From: Cellvibrio japonicus Ueda107
GTDB taxonomy: Bacteria > Pseudomonadota > Gammaproteobacteria > Pseudomonadales > Cellvibrionaceae
DNA: 64,000 bases
Direction of reading: 5' to 3'
Assembly: GCF_000019225.1 (NCBI RefSeq)
Contig: NC_010995.1
Span: forward strand, 124,001 to 188,000
Part shown: positions 54,594 to 62,605 of the stretch, in pieces
Layout: each line of letters begins with the position of its first letter
Numbering within the stretch: the stretch's first letter is position 1
Program-made: the position numbers and the translations under genes
The notes under the pieces: generated by a model
The model's input: only the letters and a program-made list of their open reading frames with translations
Databases searched by the model: none
What the model was told of the DNA's origin: nothing

Positions 54594-55790
54594 GATCTGA
54601 CACTTCTTCTGGATGGGCGAGTTTACGACTCCGCCTGTCCTGTCCGATGTCCCGATAAGGCAGTACTAATTTTTTCAAGTTCATTTTTTGGTTAAACGCA
54701 CAAAATTTGAACAATGCTCTTTAACAATCTGTAAAATCCGGTTTTTTCATTTTCGGCATGATAAAAACCCCGGACAATAGATTCCGCTACAAGGTTTTAT
54801 GTCTCACGCTATAAATTTCTTCAGGGCGGTGAAAAATAGATTCCTGTCAATGCACCATCCCATGCAGAAAACATCAGTGGCTTTCCGGTGTGAGGTGTTG
54901 TGTTTTTCCAAACCTCGAACGGGGTCAATCCGTTTAAATTCTGGTGTGTCCGAATATGGTTATACCAAAACCTGAAAGTATCCAAATCTGTTGAAAGATT
55001 TTCAGTGAAGCCCGGTGTGTAATGTTTCAGCTTCTGCTTCAAGGTTCCAAAGAAGCGCTCAATTTTTCCATTCATCCACGGGCAGCAAACCTCCGAGCGC
55101 TGGTGCTTGATCTGTAACAGCCACAGGCCAAACCGGAAGAGTTTCGAGGTAAATACCGGCTCATTATCCGTGTTGACCAAGTTCGGTTTTCCGTATTTTT
55201 CTACAGTATCCAATAGATACCGCAACAACGTTGCCGATGCTTTGCCGGGGATTGGTTCCAACTGCAAACACAGCCGGGTTCCTGAATCCACAATACCCAA
55301 AATGGTTTGTGGTATGTGCTCATCATCGTTAACGTACGTCAGGTCCATTGACCATACAAGGTTTTTGGGTAATGGCCTGGGTGTGCGGTTTCTTAGTGTT
55401 TTACGTAACAACAGGATTTCTTTGGCGTGTTTCTGGATGATGGTGGCTGTATACGTTTTACTCACGGACATGTCCTGTTTTTCACGATAAAGCCTGTTAA
55501 AGGCATCAGCCACTTTCCGGCAGCCATCGTGAACCATAAACGCTTTGAGCCGGATAATTTCCTGTTTAACCCATGCCGGTTTGCGTTGTCGTTTTACAAT
55601 AATTATCGATTGTTTTTCGGTTGATTTGATTTTTTGTTTTGCACGGAAAAGCGGTTTTTGTCGTTTTATCAATAAGCCTAACAAGCGAAGGTGCTTCAGG
55701 AAGACAGTTTTCTGCTGAATCCAAATAAGCCATGCAGCCTCGATAAAAATCCTTATTGAAACAACAGTCACAATTATCTCCTGTTAGATA
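54594..55790 (-). mobile_element. DDE-transposase insertion element, ends tentative
   Basis: A roughly 1.2-kb element with a single transposase gene, lying between the Rhs immunity candidate and the silent rhs fragment. Possible terminal inverted repeats are only short: GATCTGACA at 54594 and, reading inward from 55790, TATCTAACA (seven of nine match). I found no target duplication, so the limits are uncertain. The noncoding 54566-54820 side holds no gene I can support. Confidence 0.5.
54821..55771 (-). CDS. DDE integrase-type transposase
   Basis: 316-residue rve-type transposase. The catalytic residues lie in VWSMDLTYVNDD (first D), NLVNTDNEPVFTS (second D) and CCPWMNGKIERFFGTLKQK (E), followed by a C-terminal FWYNHIRTHQNLNGLTPFEV. 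The N-terminal 110 residues are basic and helical, with a probable DNA-binding region. The family could be IS481-like or a related group; I cannot settle this. It appears intact. Confidence 0.82.
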   Translation of the reverse strand: MTVVSIRIFIEAAWLIWIQQKTVFLKHLRLLGLLIKRQKPLFRAKQKIKSTEKQSIIIVKRQRKPAWVKQEIIRLKAFMVHDGCRKVADAFNRLYREKQDMSVSKTYTATIIQKHAKEILLLRKTLRNRTPRPLPKNLVWSMDLTYVNDDEHIPQTILGIVDSGTRLCLQLEPIPGKASATLLRYLLDTVEKYGKPNLVNTDNEPVFTSKLFRFGLWLLQIKHQRSEVCCPWMNGKIERFFGTLKQKLKHYTPGFTENLSTDLDTFRFWYNHIRTHQNLNGLTPFEVWKNTTPHTGKPLMFSAWDGALTGIYFSPP

Positions 55791-55802
55791 TTTTTGTGTG
55801 GC

Positions 55803-57134
55803 AGCTACACCTACGATGCCCAGGGCCACCTCAAGACCACGCTCGTCAACAACAATACCTTGACAACTATCACCGTCGTGCACGACCTGGCCAGCAACAA
55901 AACCCGCATCACCGACCCGGATGCCGGGGTGATCGACTTTGCCTACAACGGCTTTGGGGAACTGCGCAAGCAGACCTGGCAACCCGACCTGACCGGCCAC
56001 ACCAAATCCATCACCTACACCTATGATGACCTGGGCCGCAAAACTCATCGCATCGACCAGCCTGCCAGTGGTAACGCCACCAGCTATAGCTGGGTATGGG
56101 ATGCACCGGGCCAGTTAGGTTTGCTATCCAGCCAATCAGGTAATGGTTACAGCGAAAACTATACCTACGACCCGCTATCCCGTGTGCAGACCCAAACCAC
56201 CAGCATCACTGGCCTGGCTGGCGGCAAAGTCTTTACCTACGGCTACGACAGTTTCAGCCGACCGGCCACCACCACCTACCCGAACGGCCTGACTATCACC
56301 CGCGATTACCAAGCCAGCGGTATGCATGTGCGCACTCGTGACGTCACAGGCAGTACTGACAACACCCTGTGGGTTCTAGGTAAGCAACAGAATAATCGTG
56401 GCCAGTTGACTCACGCGCTCTACGGCAACGGTGTCGTCACGGCTCATACCTACACCGACAGCAACGGCCGCCTGGCCAGTATCACCAGCGGCCGGTTAAC
56501 GGCCAGCAACACGCTGAACAGCCTCAACGGCGATATCCAGGCGTTGAGTTATGAGTTTGACAGCCTCGGCAACCTGCGCAGCCGCACCACAAAGCGCAGT
56601 GACAACAACGGCCTGGCTTTTGAAAACACTACCGAACGTTTTGCCTACGACAAGCTCAATCGGGTCACTGCCAGCACCACCTCGGGTCTGGGCCTGTTCA
56701 ACCGTAGTCTGGATTATCAGTATGATGACCTGGGTAACCTTACCTACCGCAGCGACACCGGCGCATTGGCCTATAACCGCACTGGCAATGCCGGTGTGCA
56801 TGCTGTTACCAGCTCAGGCACCAGCGGCACACCTGATTACAAAACCTATGCTTATGATCGCTACGGCAACATGACCAGTCGCGGTGGTGAAACCATCAGC
56901 TATGACGTGTTCAACAAACCCCTGACCATCAACGGCAGCAATGGCACCAGCAGCTTCAGTTATGGCCCCAACCATGAACGGTTCAAACAAATAACCGGTG
57001 GCAAGACCACCTACGTAATCAATGGCGGTGCCTACGAAGAGATCGTCGACAACAACACAGGAACCGTAACGCAAAAGAGCTATGTCGATGGCTTTATGGT
57101 ACAGACCAAAACCGGTACGACAACCGACATCACT
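55803..57134 (+). pseudogene. Silent rhs fragment (copy 2), no start, cut by IS66
   Basis: YD-repeat coding DNA that begins in mid-gene (SYTYDAQGHLKTTLV) without a plausible start codon or leader and ends where IS66 is inserted (reading TTDIT then into the IS). From 55869 to 57134 it matches 51606-52871 of the giant gene; upstream of that it is diverged. It lacks the Rhs core and tip, so it cannot make a working effector. It is most likely left over from duplication or displacement of an rhs 3' end. Confidence 0.9.
55869..57134 (+). repeat. Second copy of the 1.27-kb rhs duplication
   Basis: Partner of 51606-52871, offset 4,263 bases with no indel seen. Identical translations in both strands' frames over several hundred codons imply near or complete nucleotide identity. 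Direct orientation means that recombination between the copies would delete the tip, the immunity gene and the transposase element between them. Confidence 0.88.
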
Positions 57135-57157
57135 GTAAGCGCCTAACTAACCCCATC
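57135..57157 (+). repeat. IS66 left terminal inverted repeat
   Basis: 23 bases starting GTAAGCGCCTAACTAACC. It matches the inverted right end at 22 of 23 positions, the difference being G versus A at position 5. Confidence 0.92.
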
Positions 57158-57214
57158 TATCGAGTTAATTGTTTTTTTACTAAGGTACTTTTCCTAAATT
57201 CACCAGGAGGCCTT

Positions 57215-57529
57215 ATGAAAAAACGTAACGAAGAACAATGGCGAGCACTGTTTGCGCAGCACGACGCCAGCGGTGTATCAGCAGCCGTTTTTTGTAAGCA
57301 GAACGAGCTGTGCCCCAAATACTTCAGCTTGCGCCGCAAACAATTGGCAAAGATGGCCAGTAAAGAGGAAGCCGGTTTTGTTCGTGTAAAAGTAAAGCCC
57401 AAAATACCGCACGAAGCTTCTGGTGTGAAGGCTGCATCACTGACCATTCGCCATCATGTAGGCCAGCTTGAATTTGGCACACTACCGCCACCTCAGTGGC
57501 TGGCCCAATTGCTCAGGGCGTTGGCATGA
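57215..57529 (+). CDS. tnpA: IS66 TnpA-like protein
   Basis: 104-residue first protein of IS66 elements, with EEQWRALFAQHDASGVSAAV and FCKQNELCPKYFSLRRK, a helix-turn-helix-like region. The AGGAGG ribosome site is clear. It ends in an ATGA overlap with tnpB. It is needed for transposition together with TnpB and TnpC, with the exact role unresolved. Confidence 0.9.
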   Translation: MKKRNEEQWRALFAQHDASGVSAAVFCKQNELCPKYFSLRRKQLAKMASKEEAGFVRVKVKPKIPHEASGVKAASLTIRHHVGQLEFGTLPPPQWLAQLLRALA

Positions 57530-57876
57530 TCCAGTGGGATGATGTGCCGGTATACGTACACCGGCAACCGGTGGATTTTCGCAAATCCATTAATGGGTTG
57601 AGTGTCTTGGTGCAGGAGTCCATGGCACTGGAGGTATTTTCCCGATCCGTGTTTGTGTTTGGCAATCGCACCCGCAATAAAATAAAAATCCTCTACTGGG
57701 ATAAAACCGGGTTTTGTCTGTGGTACAAGCGGCTGGAAAAAGACAAATTCAAATGGCCACGCCGGGGTGATGCTGTGTTATCACTGACTCACGAACAGTT
57801 TGATTGGCTGTTGCGCGGGTTAGATATTGAAAAGCTTCAACCACACACAGAAAAATATTTCTTCTCGGCGAATTAG
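57526..57876 (+). CDS. tnpB: IS66 TnpB (Orf2) protein
   Basis: 116-residue Orf2 of IS66, with the signature VDFRKSINGLSVLVQE, VFVFGNRTRNKIKILYWD and FKWPRRGDAVLSLT. The start ATG 57526 overlaps the tnpA stop (ATGA). It is full length. Confidence 0.94.
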   Translation: MIQWDDVPVYVHRQPVDFRKSINGLSVLVQESMALEVFSRSVFVFGNRTRNKIKILYWDKTGFCLWYKRLEKDKFKWPRRGDAVLSLTHEQFDWLLRGLDIEKLQPHTEKYFFSAN

Positions 57877-57914
57877 TGCTATCAACCTGCGCAGGTTTTT
57901 TATAAGATGTGTGG

Positions 57915-59477
57915 ATGGAAAACAAACCCGATCTTCTGCAAGAAAATATTGATCTGCAAAAAATAGTTGCCGATAAAGACGATATTATTTCAGCGCAGGA
58001 AAAGTCCCTTCAAAGCAAAGAAAAACGCATTCGTATTCTTGAAGAATATATCCTCTCGCTTCAGCAAAAACAATTTGGCAGTTCCAGTGAAAAGCAGGAA
58101 GTGCTTCAAGCGGAGCTGGTCTTTACCGAAGCGGAGGATACCGCGGAAGCCGAAGCCCCTGAACAAGTGGATGCCTTTGCCGATGACACGGTTGTTGTAG
58201 CGGAGCATAAACGCAAGAAGAAACGTGCATCCATTCCCAAAGAGCTACATCGTATCGAGATTACCCACGATCTGCCTGAGGATCAAAAATGCTGTCCGCA
58301 CGATGGATCGTTATTAAAACCCATCGGTTTTGAATCCCACGAACAATTAGACATTATCCCCGCCAGTGTTCGGGTGTTACATCACAAACGATTGAAATAC
58401 GCCTGCCCCTGTTGCGAAAACTATCTTGTGACCGCAAAGAAACCCGCACAACCGATTGAAAAAAGTATCGCCTCACCCGGGCTGTTGGCCCATATTGCCA
58501 CGCAAAAATATGTAGATGCCATGCCGCTGTATCGCCAGACGGACATTTTCAAACGTATTGGTGTGGAGATGGATCGCACTACACTCGCCAACTGGATGAT
58601 CCGTTGTGGAAACCTGGTGCAGCCATTAATTAACTTGCTGCACGAAAGAATGTTGGAACAAACGATTCTTCATGCGGATGAAACGCGTGTGCAGGTGTTG
58701 AATGAAACCGGTCGTGCGGCTGAAACACAGAGTTTTATGTGGGTATTGCGCAGTACGCAACCCACGTGTGCAGCAGTGCTTTATCGCTACGAACCGACAC
58801 GCAGTGGAAAAGTAATCACGGAATTGCTACGTGATTTTAATGGCGCACTCATGACCGATGGCTATGCAGCTTACAACGCACCTTGTGAAAAAAAGGGTAT
58901 TACCCATTTAGCCTGTTGGGCACATGCGCGTCGCAAGTTTATCGAGGCACAAAAAATCCAGGCGAAGGGAAAAACCGGTAAAGCAGATCAAGCGATTGCG
59001 TTTATCCAGCAGCTCTATGGAATAGAAAAGGCGATTAAGGACAAAACGCCGGAAGAAAAATATCAACTGAGACAAACACAATCGCTGCCGGTGTTACAAA
59101 AAATAAAAGTCTGGTTGGATAAAGGCTTGGCACATTCACCGCCACAATCGTTGATTGGAAAGGCATTGCATTATTTGCATGAACAATGGCCGAAGCTGGT
59201 TCGCTATGTGGAATCGGGGGATTATCCGATTGATAACAATGCAGCGGAGAATGCAATCCGCCCGTTTGTGATTGGGCGAAAAAACTGGCTATTCTCCACA
59301 AGTCCCAAAGGGGCCACGGCGAGTGCAAATTTATACAGTGTGATTGAAACCGCCAAGGCCAATGGGCTGGAGCCTTATGGGTATTTAAAAACAATCTTCA
59401 CTGAATTACCCAATGCGACAAGCCTCGAACAGATCGAGGCATTATTACCGTGGAATTACAAGGATGGGGTTAGTTAG
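57915..59477 (+). CDS. tnpC: IS66 transposase TnpC
   Basis: 520-residue transposase. An N-terminal coiled coil with LQQKQFGSSSEKQ is followed by a zinc-binding region (CPHDG, YACPCCENY), then the DDE domain with HADETRVQVL, MTDGYAAYNAP and DNNAAENAIRPFVIGRKNWL. The start could also be the GTG six bases upstream. The stop codon TAG lies inside the right inverted repeat. It appears functional. Confidence 0.95.
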   Translation: MENKPDLLQENIDLQKIVADKDDIISAQEKSLQSKEKRIRILEEYILSLQQKQFGSSSEKQEVLQAELVFTEAEDTAEAEAPEQVDAFADDTVVVAEHKRKKKRASIPKELHRIEITHDLPEDQKCCPHDGSLLKPIGFESHEQLDIIPASVRVLHHKRLKYACPCCENYLVTAKKPAQPIEKSIASPGLLAHIATQKYVDAMPLYRQTDIFKRIGVEMDRTTLANWMIRCGNLVQPLINLLHERMLEQTILHADETRVQVLNETGRAAETQSFMWVLRSTQPTCAAVLYRYEPTRSGKVITELLRDFNGALMTDGYAAYNAPCEKKGITHLACWAHARRKFIEAQKIQAKGKTGKADQAIAFIQQLYGIEKAIKDKTPEEKYQLRQTQSLPVLQKIKVWLDKGLAHSPPQSLIGKALHYLHEQWPKLVRYVESGDYPIDNNAAENAIRPFVIGRKNWLFSTSPKGATASANLYSVIETAKANGLEPYGYLKTIFTELPNATSLEQIEALLPWNYKDGVS

Positions 59478-59485
59478 GCGTTTAC
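59463..59485 (-). repeat. IS66 right terminal inverted repeat
   Basis: 23 bases ending GGCGTTTAC, inverted copy of the left end with a single mismatch. It includes the tnpC stop codon. Confidence 0.92.
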
Positions 59486-59489
59486 CACT

Positions 59490-60817
59490 GATTGCAAGAA
59501 AGAACAGCCTGGCCTATGCCGCTACGGCAACATGACCAGTCGCGGTGGTGAAACCATCACTTATGATGTATTCAACAAACCCCTGACCATCAACGGTAGC
59601 AATGGCACCAGCAGCTTCAGTTATGGCCCCAACCACGAGCGCTTTAAACAGGTATCCAGTGGAAAAACCACCTATGTCATCAACGGTGGTGCTTACGAAG
59701 AGATCGTCGACAACAACACAGGAACCGTAACGCAAAAGAGCTATGTCGATGGCTTTATGGTACAGACCAAAACAGGCAGTATCATCGAAGTCACCTACCT
59801 GCATAAGGATCATCTGGGCTCGACGGAAGCGATGACGGATGCCAACGGTAATCTGACTGGTCGGATGAGCTTTGGGGTCTGGGGACAGAGACAGCAGGCC
59901 AGTTGGCAGACGGGTACCCCCTCCACCGGTGAGCTGAATGCCTTCAAGACCCAACAGGGTTACACTGGCCATGAGCAGCTCGACGCCCATCATTTGGTTC
60001 ATATGGGGGGCGAATCTATGACCCCAGCATCGGAAGATTCCTGAGTGCGGACTTGTACATTCAGTCGCCGTATAACACACAGAGCTTTAACCGCTACAGT
60101 TATGTGTTTAATAATCCGCTGAGCCTCGTCGATCCAACGGGGTATTTTTCAGACATGATGCAGTGGGCGATGGAGTCGTCCTATCAACACACGTCGGGGT
60201 GGTTCTGGAATGCCAGCCACCAGGCGGCTCAAATGCAGATTAATTATTCGCAAGCCAAGAAGGTGGCAGAGAGGGCTGCCAATCAGGGAACGCCTACGGT
60301 TTGGATGGAGGAATTGCCACGGGATGAAAAGGAGGAGCTACAATCAACAAGCAAACAAAAGAATGGTAATGGGCTCGGTTTTGATAATGCACAAGAGGGG
60401 AGCTGTTGGGGTAGTTATGGTCCTTTGCGTACAGCAATATGCAACACAGCAATGGAAGGATGTACACCTCAATCAGTTTATAGTAATGGTTTGAAGATCC
60501 TCCCCGGACCCGGAGGAGATGGCACCCCTTTTGAAAACGGTGCGATTTCTGAATTGTTTGTTGGGCCGACTCAGCACTTCTTTAATGATGATACTTTGAC
60601 CGTTCATAATGTTGCGTTAGAAGGACATGTGCTTTCGGGAGTTGTTACGCGACAAGTTGTCACTGATAGCCGTGGCTGGGTGTATATTGAGACGTCTAAG
60701 GTTGGCCCCGCGACCCCATTAAATGTGGCTGCAAGGTTGGTCGATGGTGCCTTGTGGCGTGATGTGGATTTAAGGATAAGGCGTATGGTTTACCATCATG
60801 CGGTGCAACAACAATGA
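59490..60817 (+). pseudogene. Frameshifted rhs 3' fragment (copy 3) with tip 2
   Basis: A second rhs 3' end, starting in mid-repeat after IS66 (RYGNMTSRGGETITYD). It aligns to the giant gene from about 52594 on but is a mosaic of identical and diverged blocks. A one-base deletion in a G run at 60005-60010 (MGGR.. becoming MGGES) shifts the frame just before the Rhs core, so the second half (SADLYIQSPYN, NPLSLVDPTGYF) is out of frame. Beyond the core it has the same linker of about 80 residues as the main gene and then a different tip. The fragment has no start of its own. Confidence 0.9.
60401..60817 (+). other. Alternative Rhs tip 2
   Basis: About 138 residues unrelated to tip 1, beginning SCWGSYGPLRTAICNTA and containing GPTQHFFNDDTLTVHNVA and VTDSRGWVYIETSK. 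I recognise no toxin family. It is AT-rich. Its stop overlaps the next gene as ATGA. It could become active if recombination in the shared linker moved it onto the giant gene. Confidence 0.65.
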
Positions 60818-61170
60818 TTTGGTTTAAGGCTATTTTGGCAGGCATTTTAACGCCACCATTACTTGGTGCCATTTACTATTCTTACTTGTCGTATGCATCA
60901 GAAGCACCGTTCAACAAAACGGTGCTTCTGATTACGATACTTTTTTCCTATGTGTTGGTAGTCGTGGTGGGTTTGCCTTCAGTTTTTGCGCTTAGGCTGA
61001 AAGAAGCTATCCCTTTGAGATTTTGCGTACTTATGGGTGTTATGGTTTCGTTGCTTACGGCCTTTTTGTTATTTTCTTTTTCTGCGATGTTTCCGCCATT
61101 AGACCAACTAATAATTTTCAGTTCTTTAGGGGCTATCTCTGGTCTAGTCGTTTGGTGTGTCTTTAGGTGA
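60814..61170 (+). CDS. Putative membrane immunity protein for tip 2
   Basis: 118-residue protein with four hydrophobic segments (for example FKAILAGILTPPLLGAIYYS and VLLITILFSYVLVVVVGLP). The start overlaps the tip 2 stop (ATGA), the arrangement common for toxin-immunity pairs. The family is not recognised. A multi-spanning immunity protein would suit a tip that attacks the inner membrane, but this is inference. Its 3' end overlaps the convergent DCC gene by eight bases. Confidence 0.65.
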   Translation: MIWFKAILAGILTPPLLGAIYYSYLSYASEAPFNKTVLLITILFSYVLVVVVGLPSVFALRLKEAIPLRFCVLMGVMVSLLTAFLLFSFSAMFPPLDQLIIFSSLGAISGLVVWCVFR

Positions 61171-61579
61171 GGAATTTATCTTGTAGTTCTGGTGTGGGCG
61201 TCATGCAGTACTCTTGTTTTCCAAACCATTTGTATCGATTACGAGCGATTAAAGAGTACAAATAGTTTCGTATTGGTCTCGGGATGATCCGTAAAATGAT
61301 AAGGTGATTCCAGGGGCTCTTAAGCTCTTTTGTTATTGCTAGCGCTGCGTCACTCTTGATAAAAGCCTCGCCGTTTTTTACCAAGAGAAAGGTATCTATG
61401 TTGTCGTTCGATATGTTGTAAGTGACCAGTATTTGTTGACCAATGTTTGTTTGCATGTGTGCAAATTTAAAAATATTTTTATGATCTCTCTCGATGATAA
61501 AATTTACTGATGAATTGCATAATTTGCAGGTGCCATCGAAGACAATAATGCTATTGTGAGGCTCGAATTTTTGATTCAT
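61163..61579 (-). CDS. DCC (DUF393) family thiol-disulfide oxidoreductase-like protein
   Basis: 138-residue protein with the DCC signature IIVFDGTCKLCNSSVNFII near the N-terminus, a CxxC-type redox motif, and the family's C-terminal YSLIARNRYKWFGK and CMTPTPEL. I start at the ATG at 61579; an in-frame start 51 bases upstream is possible. Its substrate is unknown. It is AT-rich like its neighbours, and lies between the two displaced tip modules. Confidence 0.85.
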   Translation of the reverse strand: MNQKFEPHNSIIVFDGTCKLCNSSVNFIIERDHKNIFKFAHMQTNIGQQILVTYNISNDNIDTFLLVKNGEAFIKSDAALAITKELKSPWNHLIILRIIPRPIRNYLYSLIARNRYKWFGKQEYCMTPTPELQDKFLT

Positions 61580-61644
61580 CAATGATGTTCCGCTTGTATG
61601 AGGTAAATGTCCTGTAAAGCTGTAAACCACAGGATGGTTGATTG

Positions 61645-61682
61645 AAAACTGGCATTTTTAAAACATAAATGCCAGTTTTTTT
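61645..61682. terminator. Bidirectional terminator
   Basis: A 13-base inverted repeat AAAACTGGCATTT / AAATGCCAGTTTT with a 9-base loop, with T runs in both directions. It directly follows the stop of the minus-strand lipoprotein pseudogene at 61681. Confidence 0.8.
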
Positions 61683-62105
61683 ATATCTCATCTCTTATCC
61701 TCAACAAGTTTTTGACAGGATGGCTGTCAAAAACGGCCTGCCATTCCCACGATGTTTCAGTAAGATTGATAGTCGTAGTAGCAACGCCCCCAGAGGAAAC
61801 CAATCTTACTAAAACTGCATCCAGAGATTTCGTCGCCATGCTGGGCTCGATCAATTTGTACTTTGAGCGTTCCTTTGAGGCTTGGCTTGTTAGCCGAAAA
61901 GCGTTCTCATTCAAATTGCCATCATAGGGAAAATACGTATTTTTAATGCATACCGCCCTATCAAATTTATTTATGTAACTAAGCGTGACACAATGGTCAC
62001 GCTCGCATTTGGCGGGAGTTACATATACCTTAGCGTCGGCAATTTTTTTGCAAATGACGAACAGCTAACAACTAGAAAAATAAAAAATAGTACTATTTTT
62101 TTCAT
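61681..62105 (-). pseudogene. Lipoprotein gene broken by a frameshift in a poly-A tract
   Basis: The ATG at 62105 (GGAGA ribosome site) opens a lipoprotein-like signal MKKIVLFFIFLVVSCSSFAKK, then stops after 28 codons. Adding one A to the seven-A tract at 62043-62049 restores a single frame of about 141 residues that continues IADAKVYVTPAKCERDHC and ends LLRIRDEI. Four cysteines in total are seen, counting the signal region. The gene is therefore a recent frameshift mutant, a slippage-regulated gene or a sequencing error. By position it would be the immunity partner of the upstream metallopeptidase-like tip. Confidence 0.72.
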
Positions 62106-62106
62106 T

Positions 62107-62541
62107 AACATTCTCCACTGACAATCAATTGCTCTGGTGTATGCAGCGCAGGCATAGCTGGAAGCGTTATTCCTTGTCACAGACCACCCAAAACTGCCTG
62201 CCAAACCTATTGCACCAGCTCCACCATAGGCGACAGCGCCTTGGAAATGCTCATGCCCAAAACCTGCCAGATGAGCGGCTTCATGAACAAGCAAAGCAGA
62301 GAAATATGTTCTATTGCTTGTTAATGAGGGGTTATAAAAATTGTATCAGGGTGAGCGACTTTACTTACCCATGCTCCCACCGTATCACCTTCTGCTAAGC
62401 GCTTAGCAATATAAGCTGGATCTCCGGCAGTGATTGTCGCTGCTGATAATGCTGCACTAATATTCGCCAAATTTCTATCCAACGCAGAGCGCACAGCATA
62501 AGCTGAGGGTGAGACTGAAATTGTCAAGATTTGTGCGTATT
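62107..62541 (-). pseudogene. Decayed Rhs-type tip with HExxH metallopeptidase motif
   Basis: Minus-strand remnant without a start. The first part (YAQILTISVSPSAY to HPDTIFITP) stops at 62321; one extra C in the four-C run at 62328-62331 would join it to SLTSNRTYFSALLVHEAAH, then LAGFGHEHFQGAVAYGG. HEAAHLAGFGHEH fits the zinc-binding pattern HExxHxxGxxH. The 3' end reads into the lipoprotein frame, so a second change is likely near 62120. No Rhs core is attached. Its link to Rhs tips is inferred from its place and its neighbour. Confidence 0.65.
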
Positions 62542-62572
62542 AAACGGTGCTAATAAAAAGAACTGCGCTAAC

Positions 62573-62597
62573 AAAAAGGCCAGCATTGCTGCTGGCC
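62573..62597 (-). terminator. Terminator of the S9 peptidase gene
   Basis: An eight-base perfect stem GGCCAGCA / TGCTGGCC with a 4-base loop and five T's on the minus strand, nine bases after the stop of the peptidase gene. Confidence 0.9.
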
Positions 62598-62605
62598 CTG
62601 GAAGT

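Larger units (their letters stand above)
57135..59485 (+). mobile_element. IS66-family insertion sequence
   Basis: A complete element of 2,351 bases bounded by 23-base inverted repeats that begin GTAAGCGCC (left) and GTAAACGCC (right). It carries the three IS66 genes in the usual order. The 8 bases flanking each side (acatcact and cactgatt) are not a duplication, although IS66 normally makes 8-bp repeats. The element therefore probably sits at a recombination junction rather than at a simple insertion. Confidence 0.93.

Noticed and set aside
57127..59493. An 8-bp target duplication around IS66
   Set aside because: The flanks acatcact and cactgatt do not match; a four-base overlap (cact) is not significant.
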